Shown: positions 1 through 8,953 of the stretch, piece after piece
How positions within the stretch are numbered: the first letter of the stretch is position 1
How the letters are laid out: each line of letters starts with the position of its first letter
Assembly: GCA_001028815.1 (NCBI GenBank)
Contig: LDJB01000002.1
Location: 124,001-188,000, forward strand
Direction: 5' to 3'
Source of the DNA: Peptococcaceae bacterium 1109
Lineage (GTDB): Bacteria; Bacillota; Limnochordia; Darwinibacteriales; Darwinibacteriaceae
DNA length: 64,000 nucleotides
Program-made: the position numbers and the translations under genes
Notes under the pieces: generated by a model
Database searches by the model: none
Told to the model about the DNA's origin: nothing
What the model saw: the letters and a program-made list of their open reading frames with translations, nothing else

Positions 1-879
1 GCTTTCATAGTACACCCACCTCTTGGACAAAACGAACTGGAGTACGGTAACTGCAAAAACTACGATGAACAAAAGCCACGCTAGGGCCGAAGCGTAGCCC
101 ATTTGGAACCATTCGAAGGCATTCTTGAAAAGGTATAAGACATAAAACAAGGTGGCGTTCGCGGGCCCGCCCTTAGTTGCGATGAAGGCCGTTGTGAACA
201 CATTGAAGGATGAAATAATGCTTATGATCAAGTTAAACAGTAAGGTCGGGGAGAGCATGGGCAGCGTAATATGAAAGAACTTCTGCAAGACGCTCCCGCC
301 ATCGATATCTGCCGCTTCATACAACTCTTGGTTGATCCCCTGGAGCCCCGCGAGGAAGATGAGCATGCGCTGCCCCCCGATCTCCCACAGACTGATCAAA
401 ACCAGGGAAGGAATCGCCCAGCGAGTGCTGGATAGCCAAGGAACAGCAGGTAGGCCAATTTTCTCAAGCATCATGTTGAGAAGCCCGAAGTCACTGCGGA
501 GGATCCAGACCCAGATCAGCGTGGTTGCCACCACCGGGGTAATTGACGGGATGTAAAACATTGTACGATACACAGTCTTGCCCCGGATATTCTGGTTGAG
601 CAGCATGGCAAGGAGAAGGGATCCAATGATGCTTAGAGGTACGTTCAAGGCTACAAAATAGAGGGTGTTCTTCAGGGATTTCCAGAAAAGGGGTTCCTCG
701 AACAGAGCCCGCTGGTAGTTATCTAACCCCGTCCAATAGGGACTCCCAAACAAGCTGTACTCAGAAAAGCTGACATACAGCGAATACAGCAGCGGCCCAA
801 GGGTGAACACCAAAAAGCCAATGAGCCAGGGGCTGATAAACAGATATCCTTGGAGGGCCTGACGACGGCTTGCTTTCAT
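1..879 (-). CDS. CUT1 sugar ABC transporter permease (partial, 3' end beyond window)
   Basis: Inner-membrane subunit of a binding-protein-dependent sugar importer. The frame is open from an ATG at 879 to the first base of the window without a stop. It begins MKASRRQALQGYLFISPWLIG, with the first membrane helix of MalF/UgpA-type permeases, and contains the EAA-type loop (about YEAADIDGGSVLQKFFHITLP). The last readable residues are KRWVYYES, which resembles the C-terminus of the permease at 49673 (GRWVHYDS), so only a few residues are likely missing. The start is set by GGAGAG seven bases upstream. It follows the binding-protein gene at 967; the partner permease should lie just outside the window. 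Family call is secure; the sugar is unknown. Confidence 0.88.
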   Translation of the reverse strand, partial: MKASRRQALQGYLFISPWLIGFLVFTLGPLLYSLYVSFSEYSLFGSPYWTGLDNYQRALFEEPLFWKSLKNTLYFVALNVPLSIIGSLLLAMLLNQNIRGKTVYRTMFYIPSITPVVATTLIWVWILRSDFGLLNMMLEKIGLPAVPWLSSTRWAIPSLVLISLWEIGGQRMLIFLAGLQGINQELYEAADIDGGSVLQKFFHITLPMLSPTLLFNLIISIISSFNVFTTAFIATKGGPANATLFYVLYLFKNAFEWFQMGYASALAWLLFIVVFAVTVLQFVLSKRWVYYES

Positions 880-904
880 TCAGTTTCTCTCCTTATCTGC
901 GGGT

Positions 905-940
905 TAAGAGAGACACCGGATTGGATCCGGTGCTCTCTTA
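905..940 (-). terminator. Intergenic hairpin between binding protein and permease genes
   Basis: A 16-bp stem with one bulged A (913) and a 3-base loop at 922-924. There is no T-run, so it is more likely a transcript-stabilising or partial-termination hairpin than a full terminator. Similar hairpins sit in the same position of two other sugar operons in this window (44551 and 50598). Confidence 0.6.
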
Positions 941-966
941 GGGCATATGTGTGAGGGTGTTGGCTC

Positions 967-2238
967 TTAGGGACGATCAAGTACTCTTTGGACGGCGGCA
1001 TCAATCTGCTTTACCCCGTCACTGACTGGAACATCGCCCAGCAAGATTGCTTCCAAGCCAGAGATGACCGCAGAGCGCAGCTCCCCTGCCCTGAAGTTTG
1101 CAGGCATGGGGGTTGGGATATAGTTACCCTCATCCAAGGACTTGATGAAAGTGGTGTGGCCTTTGAGGCCCTGGAAATCTGGATGAGAGTTGATTTCCCC
1201 GTTTGTGGTGGGGTTAAGGCCGCTGGCCACATAGTCATAGAGCCGCTCGTCGCCAAGCATGTACTTAATCAGTTTCCACGCTGCTTCTTTGTTCTTGGAG
1301 GCAGCTGGAATCGCGTAGCCGTCAAAGGAGGAAGGCCCGGTAATTACGCCTGCAGGGCCAGCTGGTGCAGTAACCACTTCCCACTCCATGCCTTCTTGCA
1401 TTAGGTTGGCAGTGCCAGCCACATCCCAGTACCCGCCCAGCATGGTGGCAACTTGCCCTGTAGCGAAAGGTGATGCTACCATCTCGGAAGACCAGGGCGA
1501 GACCTTGTGCTTCAGGAACAGATCAGCCATCCATTGAATGGCGTCCACGGATGCTTCGGTGTTCAGGGCTGACTTAGTGCCAGTCTCATCGATCCAGCCG
1601 CCGCCAAAGGAATGGAATACTGTCATGATGGACGGCCATGTGATGGGTGCCTGCATACCGTATTGGTCAATTTTGCCGTCGCCGTTGGTATCAAGGGTCA
1701 AGGCCTTTGCAGCAGCGAGCCAATCATCGTAGGTCCAATCTGCTGTGGGCAGTTCCACGCCGGCCTTTTCAAAGAGGGTCTTGTTGTAGAACAGTGCGGA
1801 CACGCCTGGATGGATACTGAAAGGAATCATGTAGAGCGTGCCGTTAATCCGCGCGGCATCCAGGGCCGTTGGGTAGAAAGGTGAGAGATCAAAACCATCT
1901 TGGGCGATGAACGGTTCCAGATCAGTCCACAGCCCTTCCTTGGCGAAGTAGCCGTAGTTGTAGCTGGGGTTCATCTCCACCAAGTCGCCGATTGTCCCGG
2001 AGGCAAAGAGCACCTGCAACTTCTGGAGGTACTCGCCTGTGGGAATCCAGATAAACTCTACTTCGATATCAGGGTTCTCCGCGTAGAAACCTTCTAGGTG
2101 ACGCTGTACCCACTCTTCGTGGATCACAGCCCTGTGAATGACCTGCAGCTTAGTCTTGCTTGCGTATGCAGGGAATGCGCAAACCAGGATGAGCAATACT
2201 ACGGCCAGTGATGTAAGTCTTGGTAACCTCTTTTTCAC
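967..2238 (-). CDS. Sugar ABC transporter substrate-binding protein
   Basis: Extracellular solute-binding protein of family 1 (MalE/UgpB type), 423 residues, which captures a sugar outside the membrane and hands it to the downstream permease. The GTG start at 2238 is fixed by AAGGAGG eight bases upstream. The N-terminus is a clear Sec signal (KKR, a hydrophobic core, AYASK) with no lipobox cysteine. The segment around YDDWLAAAKALT and the SFDGYAIPAASKNKEAAWK region are typical of the family. It lies in one minus-strand unit with the IclR gene, the FAD oxidoreductase and the permease. The ligand cannot be read from sequence. Confidence 0.9.
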   Translation of the reverse strand: MKKRLPRLTSLAVVLLILVCAFPAYASKTKLQVIHRAVIHEEWVQRHLEGFYAENPDIEVEFIWIPTGEYLQKLQVLFASGTIGDLVEMNPSYNYGYFAKEGLWTDLEPFIAQDGFDLSPFYPTALDAARINGTLYMIPFSIHPGVSALFYNKTLFEKAGVELPTADWTYDDWLAAAKALTLDTNGDGKIDQYGMQAPITWPSIMTVFHSFGGGWIDETGTKSALNTEASVDAIQWMADLFLKHKVSPWSSEMVASPFATGQVATMLGGYWDVAGTANLMQEGMEWEVVTAPAGPAGVITGPSSFDGYAIPAASKNKEAAWKLIKYMLGDERLYDYVASGLNPTTNGEINSHPDFQGLKGHTTFIKSLDEGNYIPTPMPANFRAGELRSAVISGLEAILLGDVPVSDGVKQIDAAVQRVLDRP

Positions 2239-2343
2239 TTAAATCCTCCTTAGTCTGTCTGTAATGCGCTTAAGAACAGTCCTTCAAGCAACCGCCAACT
2301 GAGCTTATCCAGTACCACCCCACTATCCTTGAGATTTCCTTAC

Positions 2344-3579
2344 TTAACCTAAAAGCTCTTGAACAGCAGCGTAATTGACATCTTGGGGTGCAATGCCTTC
2401 CTTGACACTCAATGCTGCGAGGACGCCAGCAGCTTCCCCGATTTGCACCGCATTGCCCACCACCCGATAGCTGGAATGGGAGAGGAAATCTCCACTGATG
2501 CAGCGCCCGGAGAGGATAAGGTTTTCCATGTCCTGCGCAATAAGCGCCCGGAGAGGTACGCCATAGGGCCTGGCAGCAAACCCCTCGTTTCCCGCACCCT
2601 TGTTGCGATCAGGGTCGGGAGAGTGCACATCCACGCCAAAGGAGACCTTGCAGATATCGTCGTAGTGCTCCCGCCCTGCTAAGAGGTCATCAATGGTTAT
2701 GTAGTATAGGCCACGGATGCGCCTGCCCTCCCTGATCCCTAGGAAATCACTGGTCCACAGGAGCCTAAGGCCGCTCCAAATGCCGCCTAGACTGCGCAGG
2801 CACTCCACTGCCCTGTGGAGTTCCTCCCTGGCCAACAGCGTTGCCTGGGATATCCCATCTGCATCATCTGCCTGGACGAAGTATTGGTGATTGATGTGCA
2901 GTGCGAAGAGATCCTCGCGAATGTGGAAGATAATGGGCTTGGAATAGGATGGGCTGTGGCCTGCCCGCTCCAGCTCCCGCAAGAGATTCTGCTTCGCGGG
3001 TTCAGGCCCGCATGGCCCGTTGCAGAGGTATTCTGAAACGTCCTCAGGGGAAATCCCCGTGATTAGTGCTTCCAGGCTCGCTGGCTGGACTTCCCTGTTT
3101 CCTCTGCCAACCTCAAAGCTGCAGCCTGCCAAGGCGCCCAGGTCCCCGTCGCCAGTGCCGTCAACAAAGACTGTGCCTGGCCACTTTTCCCTGCCCGACT
3201 TGGACTCTGTGACAACCGCTGCTATGCGGTTGCCAACTGTTTCTACTCCCACCAGCTGAGTATGGTACCTAATCTCCACACCCGCTTCCAGGCACATTCT
3301 TTCCAGGGCGTACTTGGTTACTTCCGGGTCAAAGACATAATCAGGCCCAAGGGCATTGGCGTTCTGGGCGTGAGCAACGAGCTCGCTCATGATGCCGCCC
3401 TTGTTCTCTGCATCTAGCACCTTGCAGAGCAGCCCGTTAGTCCAGGTTCCACCTAGAGAACCTGACCTTTCAATCAAGTAAGTCTTCACACCCTGCCTCG
3501 CGGCGGCAATGGCTGCAGCTGTCCCTGAAGGGCCTGCACCGCAGATGATTACTCCGTCACTAGCTCTCAATACTGTCAT
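2344..3579 (-). CDS. FAD-dependent oxidoreductase (FAD_oxidored, PF12831-like)
   Basis: A 411-residue flavoprotein. Residues about 9-30 form the dinucleotide-binding GxGxxG fold (IICGAGPSGTAAAIAAARQG, then LIERSG at the second strand), and VFVDGTGDGDLGALAGC near residue 140 is the typical second FAD motif of the PF12831 group. Near the C-terminus, LILSGRCISGDFLSHSSYR and GEAAGVLAALS close the FAD site. GGGAGG precedes the ATG at 3579. It is placed between the IclR regulator and a sugar-binding protein, so it probably acts on the imported compound or a derivative. Substrate unknown; several PF12831 members are encoded beside sugar importers without a tested role. Confidence 0.85.
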   Translation of the reverse strand: MTVLRASDGVIICGAGPSGTAAAIAAARQGVKTYLIERSGSLGGTWTNGLLCKVLDAENKGGIMSELVAHAQNANALGPDYVFDPEVTKYALERMCLEAGVEIRYHTQLVGVETVGNRIAAVVTESKSGREKWPGTVFVDGTGDGDLGALAGCSFEVGRGNREVQPASLEALITGISPEDVSEYLCNGPCGPEPAKQNLLRELERAGHSPSYSKPIIFHIREDLFALHINHQYFVQADDADGISQATLLAREELHRAVECLRSLGGIWSGLRLLWTSDFLGIREGRRIRGLYYITIDDLLAGREHYDDICKVSFGVDVHSPDPDRNKGAGNEGFAARPYGVPLRALIAQDMENLILSGRCISGDFLSHSSYRVVGNAVQIGEAAGVLAALSVKEGIAPQDVNYAAVQELLG

Positions 3580-3608
3580 TTCTTGTCCTCCCGCAAGATC
3601 TGTGATGT

Positions 3609-4403
3609 TTACAGGTAATCAGTGGTAAGGCCTGCAATGGCCTCCGAAGCCCGCTTCCCATACTTGGTGAGCACTTCCACCAAACGGCCCAAGGTCTCTT
3701 CAGTCACTCTCACCGTGGGGATGCCCAGCCCGATGATGGCCATAAGCTTACCATCCCCTGCGAAGACGCCCACTGCGACTCCGCTGGCCCCAAGGTGCTG
3801 CTCATCAATGCAGGTCGCCACAAATCCGTTCTCCCGAATTTCGCGGATCTGGCTTATCAGGGTAGCCTTGTCCATGATGGAATTAGGGCCCCGCTTTTCG
3901 AACTTGTATGATTGCATCAGCTTCTCTAGCTCATCATCTGCGAGACTTGCCAGGAACACTTTCCCCCGTGCCCAGCAGTGAAACTGGCCACAAACTCCCG
4001 CCCCAGGGTCCGCTTGCACAGTGAGCACATGGCTCCCCTTAATATGGGTGAGTTCCTCTAGCTTGCCGTTAAAGACATAACTGCAAAAGACCGCCTCTCC
4101 CCCTGACTCTCGGTGGAGCTCTAACAAGATGGGATCGAGGAGTTTTTGGAGGCGCGCCCTGGTTTTCGCATGTGTCCCCTGGAGCATAAAGGCTGGCCCT
4201 AAAGTCCATTTGCCCCGGGCCGCCTTCTGTTCCACATACCCGCGGACTGCCAGGGTATTGAGGAGCCCACTCACAGTGTTCACGTTGTAGCCTAAGCCCT
4301 CCCCGATCTCCGTCAAAGTGAGGCCGTCCTCGTATTTGGCTAAGAGTTCCAGAATGTCCAGAGCCCGATTAACCGACTGAATCGTTTTGCGTTTTGCTTC
4401 CAT
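3609..4403 (-). CDS. IclR-family transcriptional regulator
   Basis: A 264-residue repressor or activator with an N-terminal winged helix (about residues 7-65, TIQSVNRALDILELLAKYE then LTLTEIGEGLGY) and a C-terminal IclR effector domain (residues about 80-255). The frame stays open upstream to 4754, but the ATG at 4403 has AGAGGTG in front and starts just where the family begins. The longer form would translate the operator. Its gene heads the operon with the FAD oxidoreductase and sugar importer, so these are its likely targets. A perfect palindrome overlaps its own -10 region (see 4417), suggesting autoregulation. The ligand is unknown. Confidence 0.9.
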   Translation of the reverse strand: MEAKRKTIQSVNRALDILELLAKYEDGLTLTEIGEGLGYNVNTVSGLLNTLAVRGYVEQKAARGKWTLGPAFMLQGTHAKTRARLQKLLDPILLELHRESGGEAVFCSYVFNGKLEELTHIKGSHVLTVQADPGAGVCGQFHCWARGKVFLASLADDELEKLMQSYKFEKRGPNSIMDKATLISQIREIRENGFVATCIDEQHLGASGVAVGVFAGDGKLMAIIGLGIPTVRVTEETLGRLVEVLTKYGKRASEAIAGLTTDYL

Positions 4404-4416
4404 ACCACACCTCTTT

Positions 4417-4453
4417 ATTACGACATTGTCGTAATCGAATACGACACTGACAA
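4417..4453 (-). promoter_or_regulatory. IclR promoter with palindromic operator
   Basis: On the minus strand a -35 TTGTCA (4453-4448), a 17-base spacer and a -10 GACAAT (4430-4425) precede the IclR gene. A perfect 8-3-8 palindrome, ATTACGAC-ATT-GTCGTAAT (4417-4435), is centred on the -10 box, with a further half-site TACGAC at 4440-4445. This is the expected place for an autorepressor site; binding by this IclR protein is inferred. Confidence 0.55.
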
Positions 4454-4617
4454 GATCTTCATTCTCCCAAACCCCGACTAATCCTCCCTTGTTTTGCAAA
4501 AAAGTTTTCACCGGCAAAATAAAAAAGACCGCTTGTGGCGATCCCTTTAAACAGGAGTTCAGATCATACCCGTGGAAAGTTTGTAGGATGTTTTTCAGCA
4601 GGGGAGGATCGGAGACA

Positions 4618-5721
4618 GTGAAATGTGGAGTGGTTCTCGCCGCGGCCCTTGTGGCTATTCTGAGCCTGGGCAGCATTGCGGCAGCTGATTTAAGAATTTC
4701 TCCAGAAATGGAGCTTCTAGCAGGAGTGTTAACCCAGACTAGCTGGATGGACAACCGGGGGCCTCAGGGGCCTGGCAATGAGTATTTCCGAGCGCTAAAG
4801 GCATTCTTTGCAGGCTACAAGGAGCACAAGGCCGTAGCCATCGCCGAAGAGTTCAGCAAGACAGGCTTCACCTTTGATGCTCCGCCCGCCTTCATCTGCC
4901 ACCTTGGGCCCTTACCTGGACTTGAGCTCGCCTATGAATACAGCGATTACTTGATTGGCAGGGCCGGCGGGCGGGAGAAACTAGAAGAGTTCCGCCTGGC
5001 ACTCATCGGCCTGGCCAGGGAATCCAACTTCTTAGAGTTCTTCGCCCAGTGGGAACCCTACTTAGACGAAAGCCTGGCACCATCCCGGGAAGGTTTCCGG
5101 GAAGATGTCCTTACAGAGTGGCTGCAGGAGTTCTTCGGGTGGTCCGCAGGGGAGTTCCACCTCATTATGGCGCCCAGCATGTTCCCTGGCGGCGGATATG
5201 GGGCTAATGCCACTGATCAAGATGGCCGCATGGTGGTGTTCCAGATCATACGTGAAAACGGGAGCAGCTCTGATCGCCCAGAATTTCCCACCAGTACCAA
5301 CCTAGAGCTCCTCACCATCCATGAGCTTGGCCATTCCTTCGTAAACCCAAGCTTGGAGGCCTATCCCGAGCGTGCAAAGGCGGTAAAGCCTCTCATGTGG
5401 CCGGTGCGGGAGATCATGAAGCAGCAAGCTTACCCCACCGTTTCCATTTTCCTGAATGAACAGGTGCTCAGGGGGGTGGAGGTCATTGCCGCACGGGAGC
5501 TCTACGGCCCAGAAATGGAAGCATGGGTCATTGCCAACAACGAAGAGTGGGGATTTTACCTTACCCGTTTTGTCGCGGAACAGCTGCAATTCTACCAAGC
5601 AAATAGGGACGTATACCCCACCTTTAGAGAGTTTGTGCCTCACCTTTTCGATCAGCTAGAAGCCTACCAGGCTGAGCACAGCAGGTGGGATGCACGCCTT
5701 TTCGGTAGGTTTCTCCGCTAG
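4618..5721 (+). CDS. Secreted DUF4932-like zinc metallopeptidase candidate
   Basis: About 367 residues. A GTG start at 4618 is chosen because GGGGAGG lies 10 bases upstream and a clean signal peptide follows (KCGVVLAAALVAILSLG, then SIAAAD); the frame is open further upstream to 4489 but that part has no family or signal features. Residues 235-239 are HELGH, the HExxH zinc-peptidase motif, followed by SFVNPSLEAYPERA, which resembles DUF4932 proteins. The protein probably acts outside the membrane. It is divergent from the IclR operon and ends at a bidirectional terminator. Activity and substrate are not known. Confidence 0.72.
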   Translation: MKCGVVLAAALVAILSLGSIAAADLRISPEMELLAGVLTQTSWMDNRGPQGPGNEYFRALKAFFAGYKEHKAVAIAEEFSKTGFTFDAPPAFICHLGPLPGLELAYEYSDYLIGRAGGREKLEEFRLALIGLARESNFLEFFAQWEPYLDESLAPSREGFREDVLTEWLQEFFGWSAGEFHLIMAPSMFPGGGYGANATDQDGRMVVFQIIRENGSSSDRPEFPTSTNLELLTIHELGHSFVNPSLEAYPERAKAVKPLMWPVREIMKQQAYPTVSIFLNEQVLRGVEVIAARELYGPEMEAWVIANNEEWGFYLTRFVAEQLQFYQANRDVYPTFREFVPHLFDQLEAYQAEHSRWDARLFGRFLR

Positions 5722-5745
5722 CCCACCCTTGGCTAGGATGATGAC

Positions 5746-5769
5746 AAAAGCCGCCTGCAGGCGGCTTTT
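5746..5769. terminator. Bidirectional rho-independent terminator
   Basis: Perfect 24-bp palindrome: AAAAGCCGCCTG followed directly by its inverse, ending in TTTT on both strands. It sits between the convergent DUF4932 gene and the GH130 cluster permease. Confidence 0.85.
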
Positions 5770-5776
5770 CTAGATC

Positions 5777-6643
5777 CTACTTCAAGATGAACTTGAAACC
5801 TTGAGTGAAATGCTTGCTGAAAACCAGGAAGATGAGAATAATGGGCACAGTCAAGATCACGCTTGCTGCGTACAGCGGGCCTGGATAGGATGCGTACGGC
5901 CCACTCATGGTGGCGATCATGACGTTTAGGGTCATCATGGGGTATTCTTGCACTACAATCAGGTCCCAGAGGAGTTCCACCCACCGCTCCATGAAGAGGA
6001 ACAACCCGATTACCGCAGTGATGGAACGGGAGAGGGGAATAACAATCCTAAACAGCACCTGCGTTTCAGAGGCACCATCGATCCGAGCCGCTTCCAGCAT
6101 GGCAGGGTTGACGGACTTAAAGAAGGATACATACATGAAGATGGCCCAGATGTTTACCGCCCGGGGGATGATCATCCCCGCGTAGGTGTTGTACAGGCCT
6201 AGGTACCGCACAATCAAGAATTGGGGCACCAGCAGGATGATGGCTGGGTAGAACATCTGGAACAGGATGAACTTGTAGATCCCTTCCCGCCCTCTAAACC
6301 TGAGCCGGGCCAAGGCATACCCAGCAAGCATTGCCACTACAAGCATGCACAAGGTAGAAAGGCTAGTAACCAGAACGCTGTTGCCGAATCCCCTGAGCCA
6401 CGGCCGGGCCACCGCTGTGGCTGAGCCTTGCAAAAGCCATTCATAGGAACGAGTGGTTAGAGATGAGGGGATTAAGCGCCGGTTTACCTCCCGCCACGGT
6501 GCCAAGGATTGGAGAATCATGTACAGGTATGGGGCTGTGGCAAAGCCGATTCCCACTAAGGCAAGGGCCCAGCGGAGGATCATAACGCCGTACTTATCTG
6601 CCAGCCGCACAAACCGGGGCCACGTTAGCTTCTGTCTCTCCAT
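5777..6643 (-). CDS. CUT1 carbohydrate ABC transporter permease (MalG type)
   Basis: 288-residue inner-membrane permease. It has about six hydrophobic helices, the first at residues 20-45 (ILRWALALVGIGFATAPYLY), and the EAA loop AARIDGASETQVLFRIVIPLS around residues 180-200. Although the frame runs to 6676, the ATG at 6643 follows GGGAGGA by six bases and lies 2 bases after the stop of the MalF-type partner. It is the last gene of the GH130/LacI cluster and pairs with the gene at 6646. No ATPase gene accompanies it. Confidence 0.88.
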   Translation of the reverse strand: MERQKLTWPRFVRLADKYGVMILRWALALVGIGFATAPYLYMILQSLAPWREVNRRLIPSSLTTRSYEWLLQGSATAVARPWLRGFGNSVLVTSLSTLCMLVVAMLAGYALARLRFRGREGIYKFILFQMFYPAIILLVPQFLIVRYLGLYNTYAGMIIPRAVNIWAIFMYVSFFKSVNPAMLEAARIDGASETQVLFRIVIPLSRSITAVIGLFLFMERWVELLWDLIVVQEYPMMTLNVMIATMSGPYASYPGPLYAASVILTVPIILIFLVFSKHFTQGFKFILK

Positions 6644-6645
6644 GA

Positions 6646-7536
6646 TCAATCCTCCCATCCGTGGGCCCGGCCCCAAGCCTGCATGATCCGGCGGACAATA
6701 CCCACCACAATAAACACTGCAATGGCATTGTACAAGGCAATACTAGAAGCGTAGCCAGCACGCAGAGTGCTAAACGCCTGGTAGTAGATTTCCAAGTACC
6801 AGGTGTGGGTGGCGAGGTTGGGCCCGCCGCCAGTGAGCATGTATGGTTCTGTAAACACGCCGAACATGAGCCCCACCGCGAGAATTAGCACAGAATACAA
6901 AGCAGGATACAGCTGGGGCAAGGTTATCTTGAAAAAACTCTTAATGCGGCCTGCGCCGTCGATCTGGGCAGCTTCATAGAGCTCGCCGGGGATGCTCTGG
7001 AGGCCGGATAAAAAGATCAGAGCATAATAACCAGAAAAGCGCCAGGCGATCATCAGTGCAATCACCAAGATGGCCAGGGACGGTGTTCCAAGCCAGTCAG
7101 GTACGAATCCGATAATGTTAGATATGACTTTGTTCACTGGGCTAGTGTAGGACACAACTCCCTTGACCACCAAAGACATGGACACTCCAGAGGCCAGATA
7201 GGGCAGGAAAAAGGCCACGGCTAAGAGGCCTTGCCGCTTCTTGAAGCTGTTGATCAAGACGGCAATGCCCAGGGACATGATGAGGACCGCGGGGAGAAAA
7301 AGGGCCATGATTTTAAACGGAGTCAGGGCCGCCGCGTGCACCCTGCGGCTCTGGAGGGCTTCCAACAGGTTTCCCAACCCCACAAACTCCCGCACTGGGG
7401 AAATGAGGTTCCATTCAGAGACAAGCAGCAAAAGCCCCCACAGGAAGGGCAGGACAAAGAAGATAATTGTATAGGCGAGGTACGGGATGGTGAACAGCCA
7501 TCCCGTAACCCCCTCGCCTCGTGAAAGGCGCTTCAT
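6646..7536 (-). CDS. CUT1 sugar ABC transporter permease (MalF type)
   Basis: 296-residue permease. After MKRLSRGEGVTGWLFTIPY the first helix begins; the EAA loop reads AAQIDGAGRIKSFFKITLPQL. The ATG at 7536 follows TAGGAGTG; the upstream open frame to 7593 overlaps the binding-protein gene and is not needed. It lies 11 bases after the binding-protein gene and 2 bases before the second permease, so the three form one transcription unit. Partner of the importer for the sugar processed by the GH130/DUF1861 proteins upstream, by context. Confidence 0.88.
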   Translation of the reverse strand: MKRLSRGEGVTGWLFTIPYLAYTIIFFVLPFLWGLLLLVSEWNLISPVREFVGLGNLLEALQSRRVHAAALTPFKIMALFLPAVLIMSLGIAVLINSFKKRQGLLAVAFFLPYLASGVSMSLVVKGVVSYTSPVNKVISNIIGFVPDWLGTPSLAILVIALMIAWRFSGYYALIFLSGLQSIPGELYEAAQIDGAGRIKSFFKITLPQLYPALYSVLILAVGLMFGVFTEPYMLTGGGPNLATHTWYLEIYYQAFSTLRAGYASSIALYNAIAVFIVVGIVRRIMQAWGRAHGWED

Positions 7537-7547
7537 CACAGTCACTC

Positions 7548-8834
7548 CTACCGGTTGAGAATCCCGTTGATAGCAGCCTTGGCATCTTCCCATGCCTGCT
7601 CAGGGCTCTTGGTTCCCCGCACAACAGGAATCAAGCCTTCCTCACTGAGGACAGTCTGGATATCTGCGAAATCGCTGTGAGTGAAGGGCGGTACTGCGAA
7701 TGCTAGGCTTTCCGCATAGGGAACCAGTTCTGGAGCCTTTGCCAGGTACTCAGCGAATACTGGGTTATCAGCAAGGTCATCCCGGACCGGCGGCAGTGAA
7801 GTGGCCTCCATCCAGAGCAGATCGTGGGCAGGGTCTGCAAATACCCAGCGAATGAAGTCCCACACTGCTTGCTTTGCTTCCTCAGAGGCTTGCGCGTAGA
7901 GGACTAAGCCCTTGGCATCGGCAAAGGTGTTGCCCGCAGCGTCATCTTTGTGATGCTCCGGAATGGGCGGCATGGTCAAAGCGAAGGTTTCGCCGTAGAC
8001 CATTTCTGGATACTGCTCTTTCCACCCAGGGAACGTCCAGGGGCCCAGCTCCGACCAGATCGCGTTGTCGGTAGCAAAGGCATCGGGAATGTCCTGTGTC
8101 AGGATGAGCTTCTCCTTGGCAAGATCTGCGTAGAACTTGAACACGTCGATGACAGCCTCATCATCAGCGGTAATCTCGCTGCCTGTAATAAACGGTACAT
8201 CGCCGCTAATGGCATTGTAGAGGGTGAAGAAGTCAAACCAGCGCTCCCACCAGGTTGGCATGCCCAGAGCGGGACGGACCATGAGGAACAAGCCCTCTTT
8301 CTGCGCCAGCCTTGCTACCTCGATGATCTCCTCATAGGTTTCAGGGATGCGATCAACACCCAGTTCCTCAAGGATGTCGATGCGCCAGCCGTAAAGGATG
8401 GGGTTGCTGTAAATCGGGAGAATGTAGTAGTGGCCATCGGGGAAAGCCCAGCCCTTAATGGCTCCTTCCATGTTGCGGGCCGCGATGAGCTCATCCCAGC
8501 CTTCCAAGGTGTCTAGGGGAACCAGCGCGGCGCTCTCATAGAGCTCTGCCCCAAAGCCGATAAAAATGTTCTCGGACGCTGCTGGGGCAGTACCCCCCGC
8601 GATGGCTGTGAGAATGGTTGCCTCAGAACTTGGCGCCTCAGCCATGGGGAAAACCTGAATGTTGTACTCAGGATTCTCAGCCATGAAGCGCTTTGCCATC
8701 TCCGTCCAGAAAACCTCTTGTGGCGGGTTAGGCGCAGTCCAGAAGATAGCCGAGTTTGCCCAAGCGGCCGCGCCTGTGGTCAGTACCAACGCAAAAACCA
8801 ACACGAGTGTCAACAACCGTTTTTTCGTCAGCAT
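7548..8834 (-). CDS. Sugar ABC transporter substrate-binding protein
   Basis: 428-residue periplasmic-type (exported) solute-binding protein. The ATG at 8834 follows GGAGGTG by seven bases and starts a signal peptide (LTKKRLLTLVLVFALVLTTG, AAAWAN); the longer open frame to 8885 lacks a ribosome site. No lipobox cysteine is visible, which is unusual for a Gram-positive cell wall but shared by the other binding proteins of this window. The body has the family-1 pattern (WTEMAKRFMAENPEYNIQVFP near the start). Unlike the other three importers, only 11 bases separate it from its permease, with no hairpin. Confidence 0.88.
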   Translation of the reverse strand: MLTKKRLLTLVLVFALVLTTGAAAWANSAIFWTAPNPPQEVFWTEMAKRFMAENPEYNIQVFPMAEAPSSEATILTAIAGGTAPAASENIFIGFGAELYESAALVPLDTLEGWDELIAARNMEGAIKGWAFPDGHYYILPIYSNPILYGWRIDILEELGVDRIPETYEEIIEVARLAQKEGLFLMVRPALGMPTWWERWFDFFTLYNAISGDVPFITGSEITADDEAVIDVFKFYADLAKEKLILTQDIPDAFATDNAIWSELGPWTFPGWKEQYPEMVYGETFALTMPPIPEHHKDDAAGNTFADAKGLVLYAQASEEAKQAVWDFIRWVFADPAHDLLWMEATSLPPVRDDLADNPVFAEYLAKAPELVPYAESLAFAVPPFTHSDFADIQTVLSEEGLIPVVRGTKSPEQAWEDAKAAINGILNR

Positions 8835-8953
8835 GAAAACACCTCCAGTGTAATGTCGCTTTGTACTTTCCCAGGTCATCACCAAGTTATCCTCATACCG
8901 TTTACGTACTCCCTCATCTCACCCCCTTTAAGGCCAGGACGGTGTGGCGGATG

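Noticed and set aside
4489-4617. Longer start for the DUF4932 protein
   Set aside because: The extension has no ribosome site and would bury the signal peptide; the GTG at 4618 has a good site.
4404-4754. Longer start for the IclR regulator
   Set aside because: It would translate through the promoter and operator; the family start and ribosome site fit 4403.
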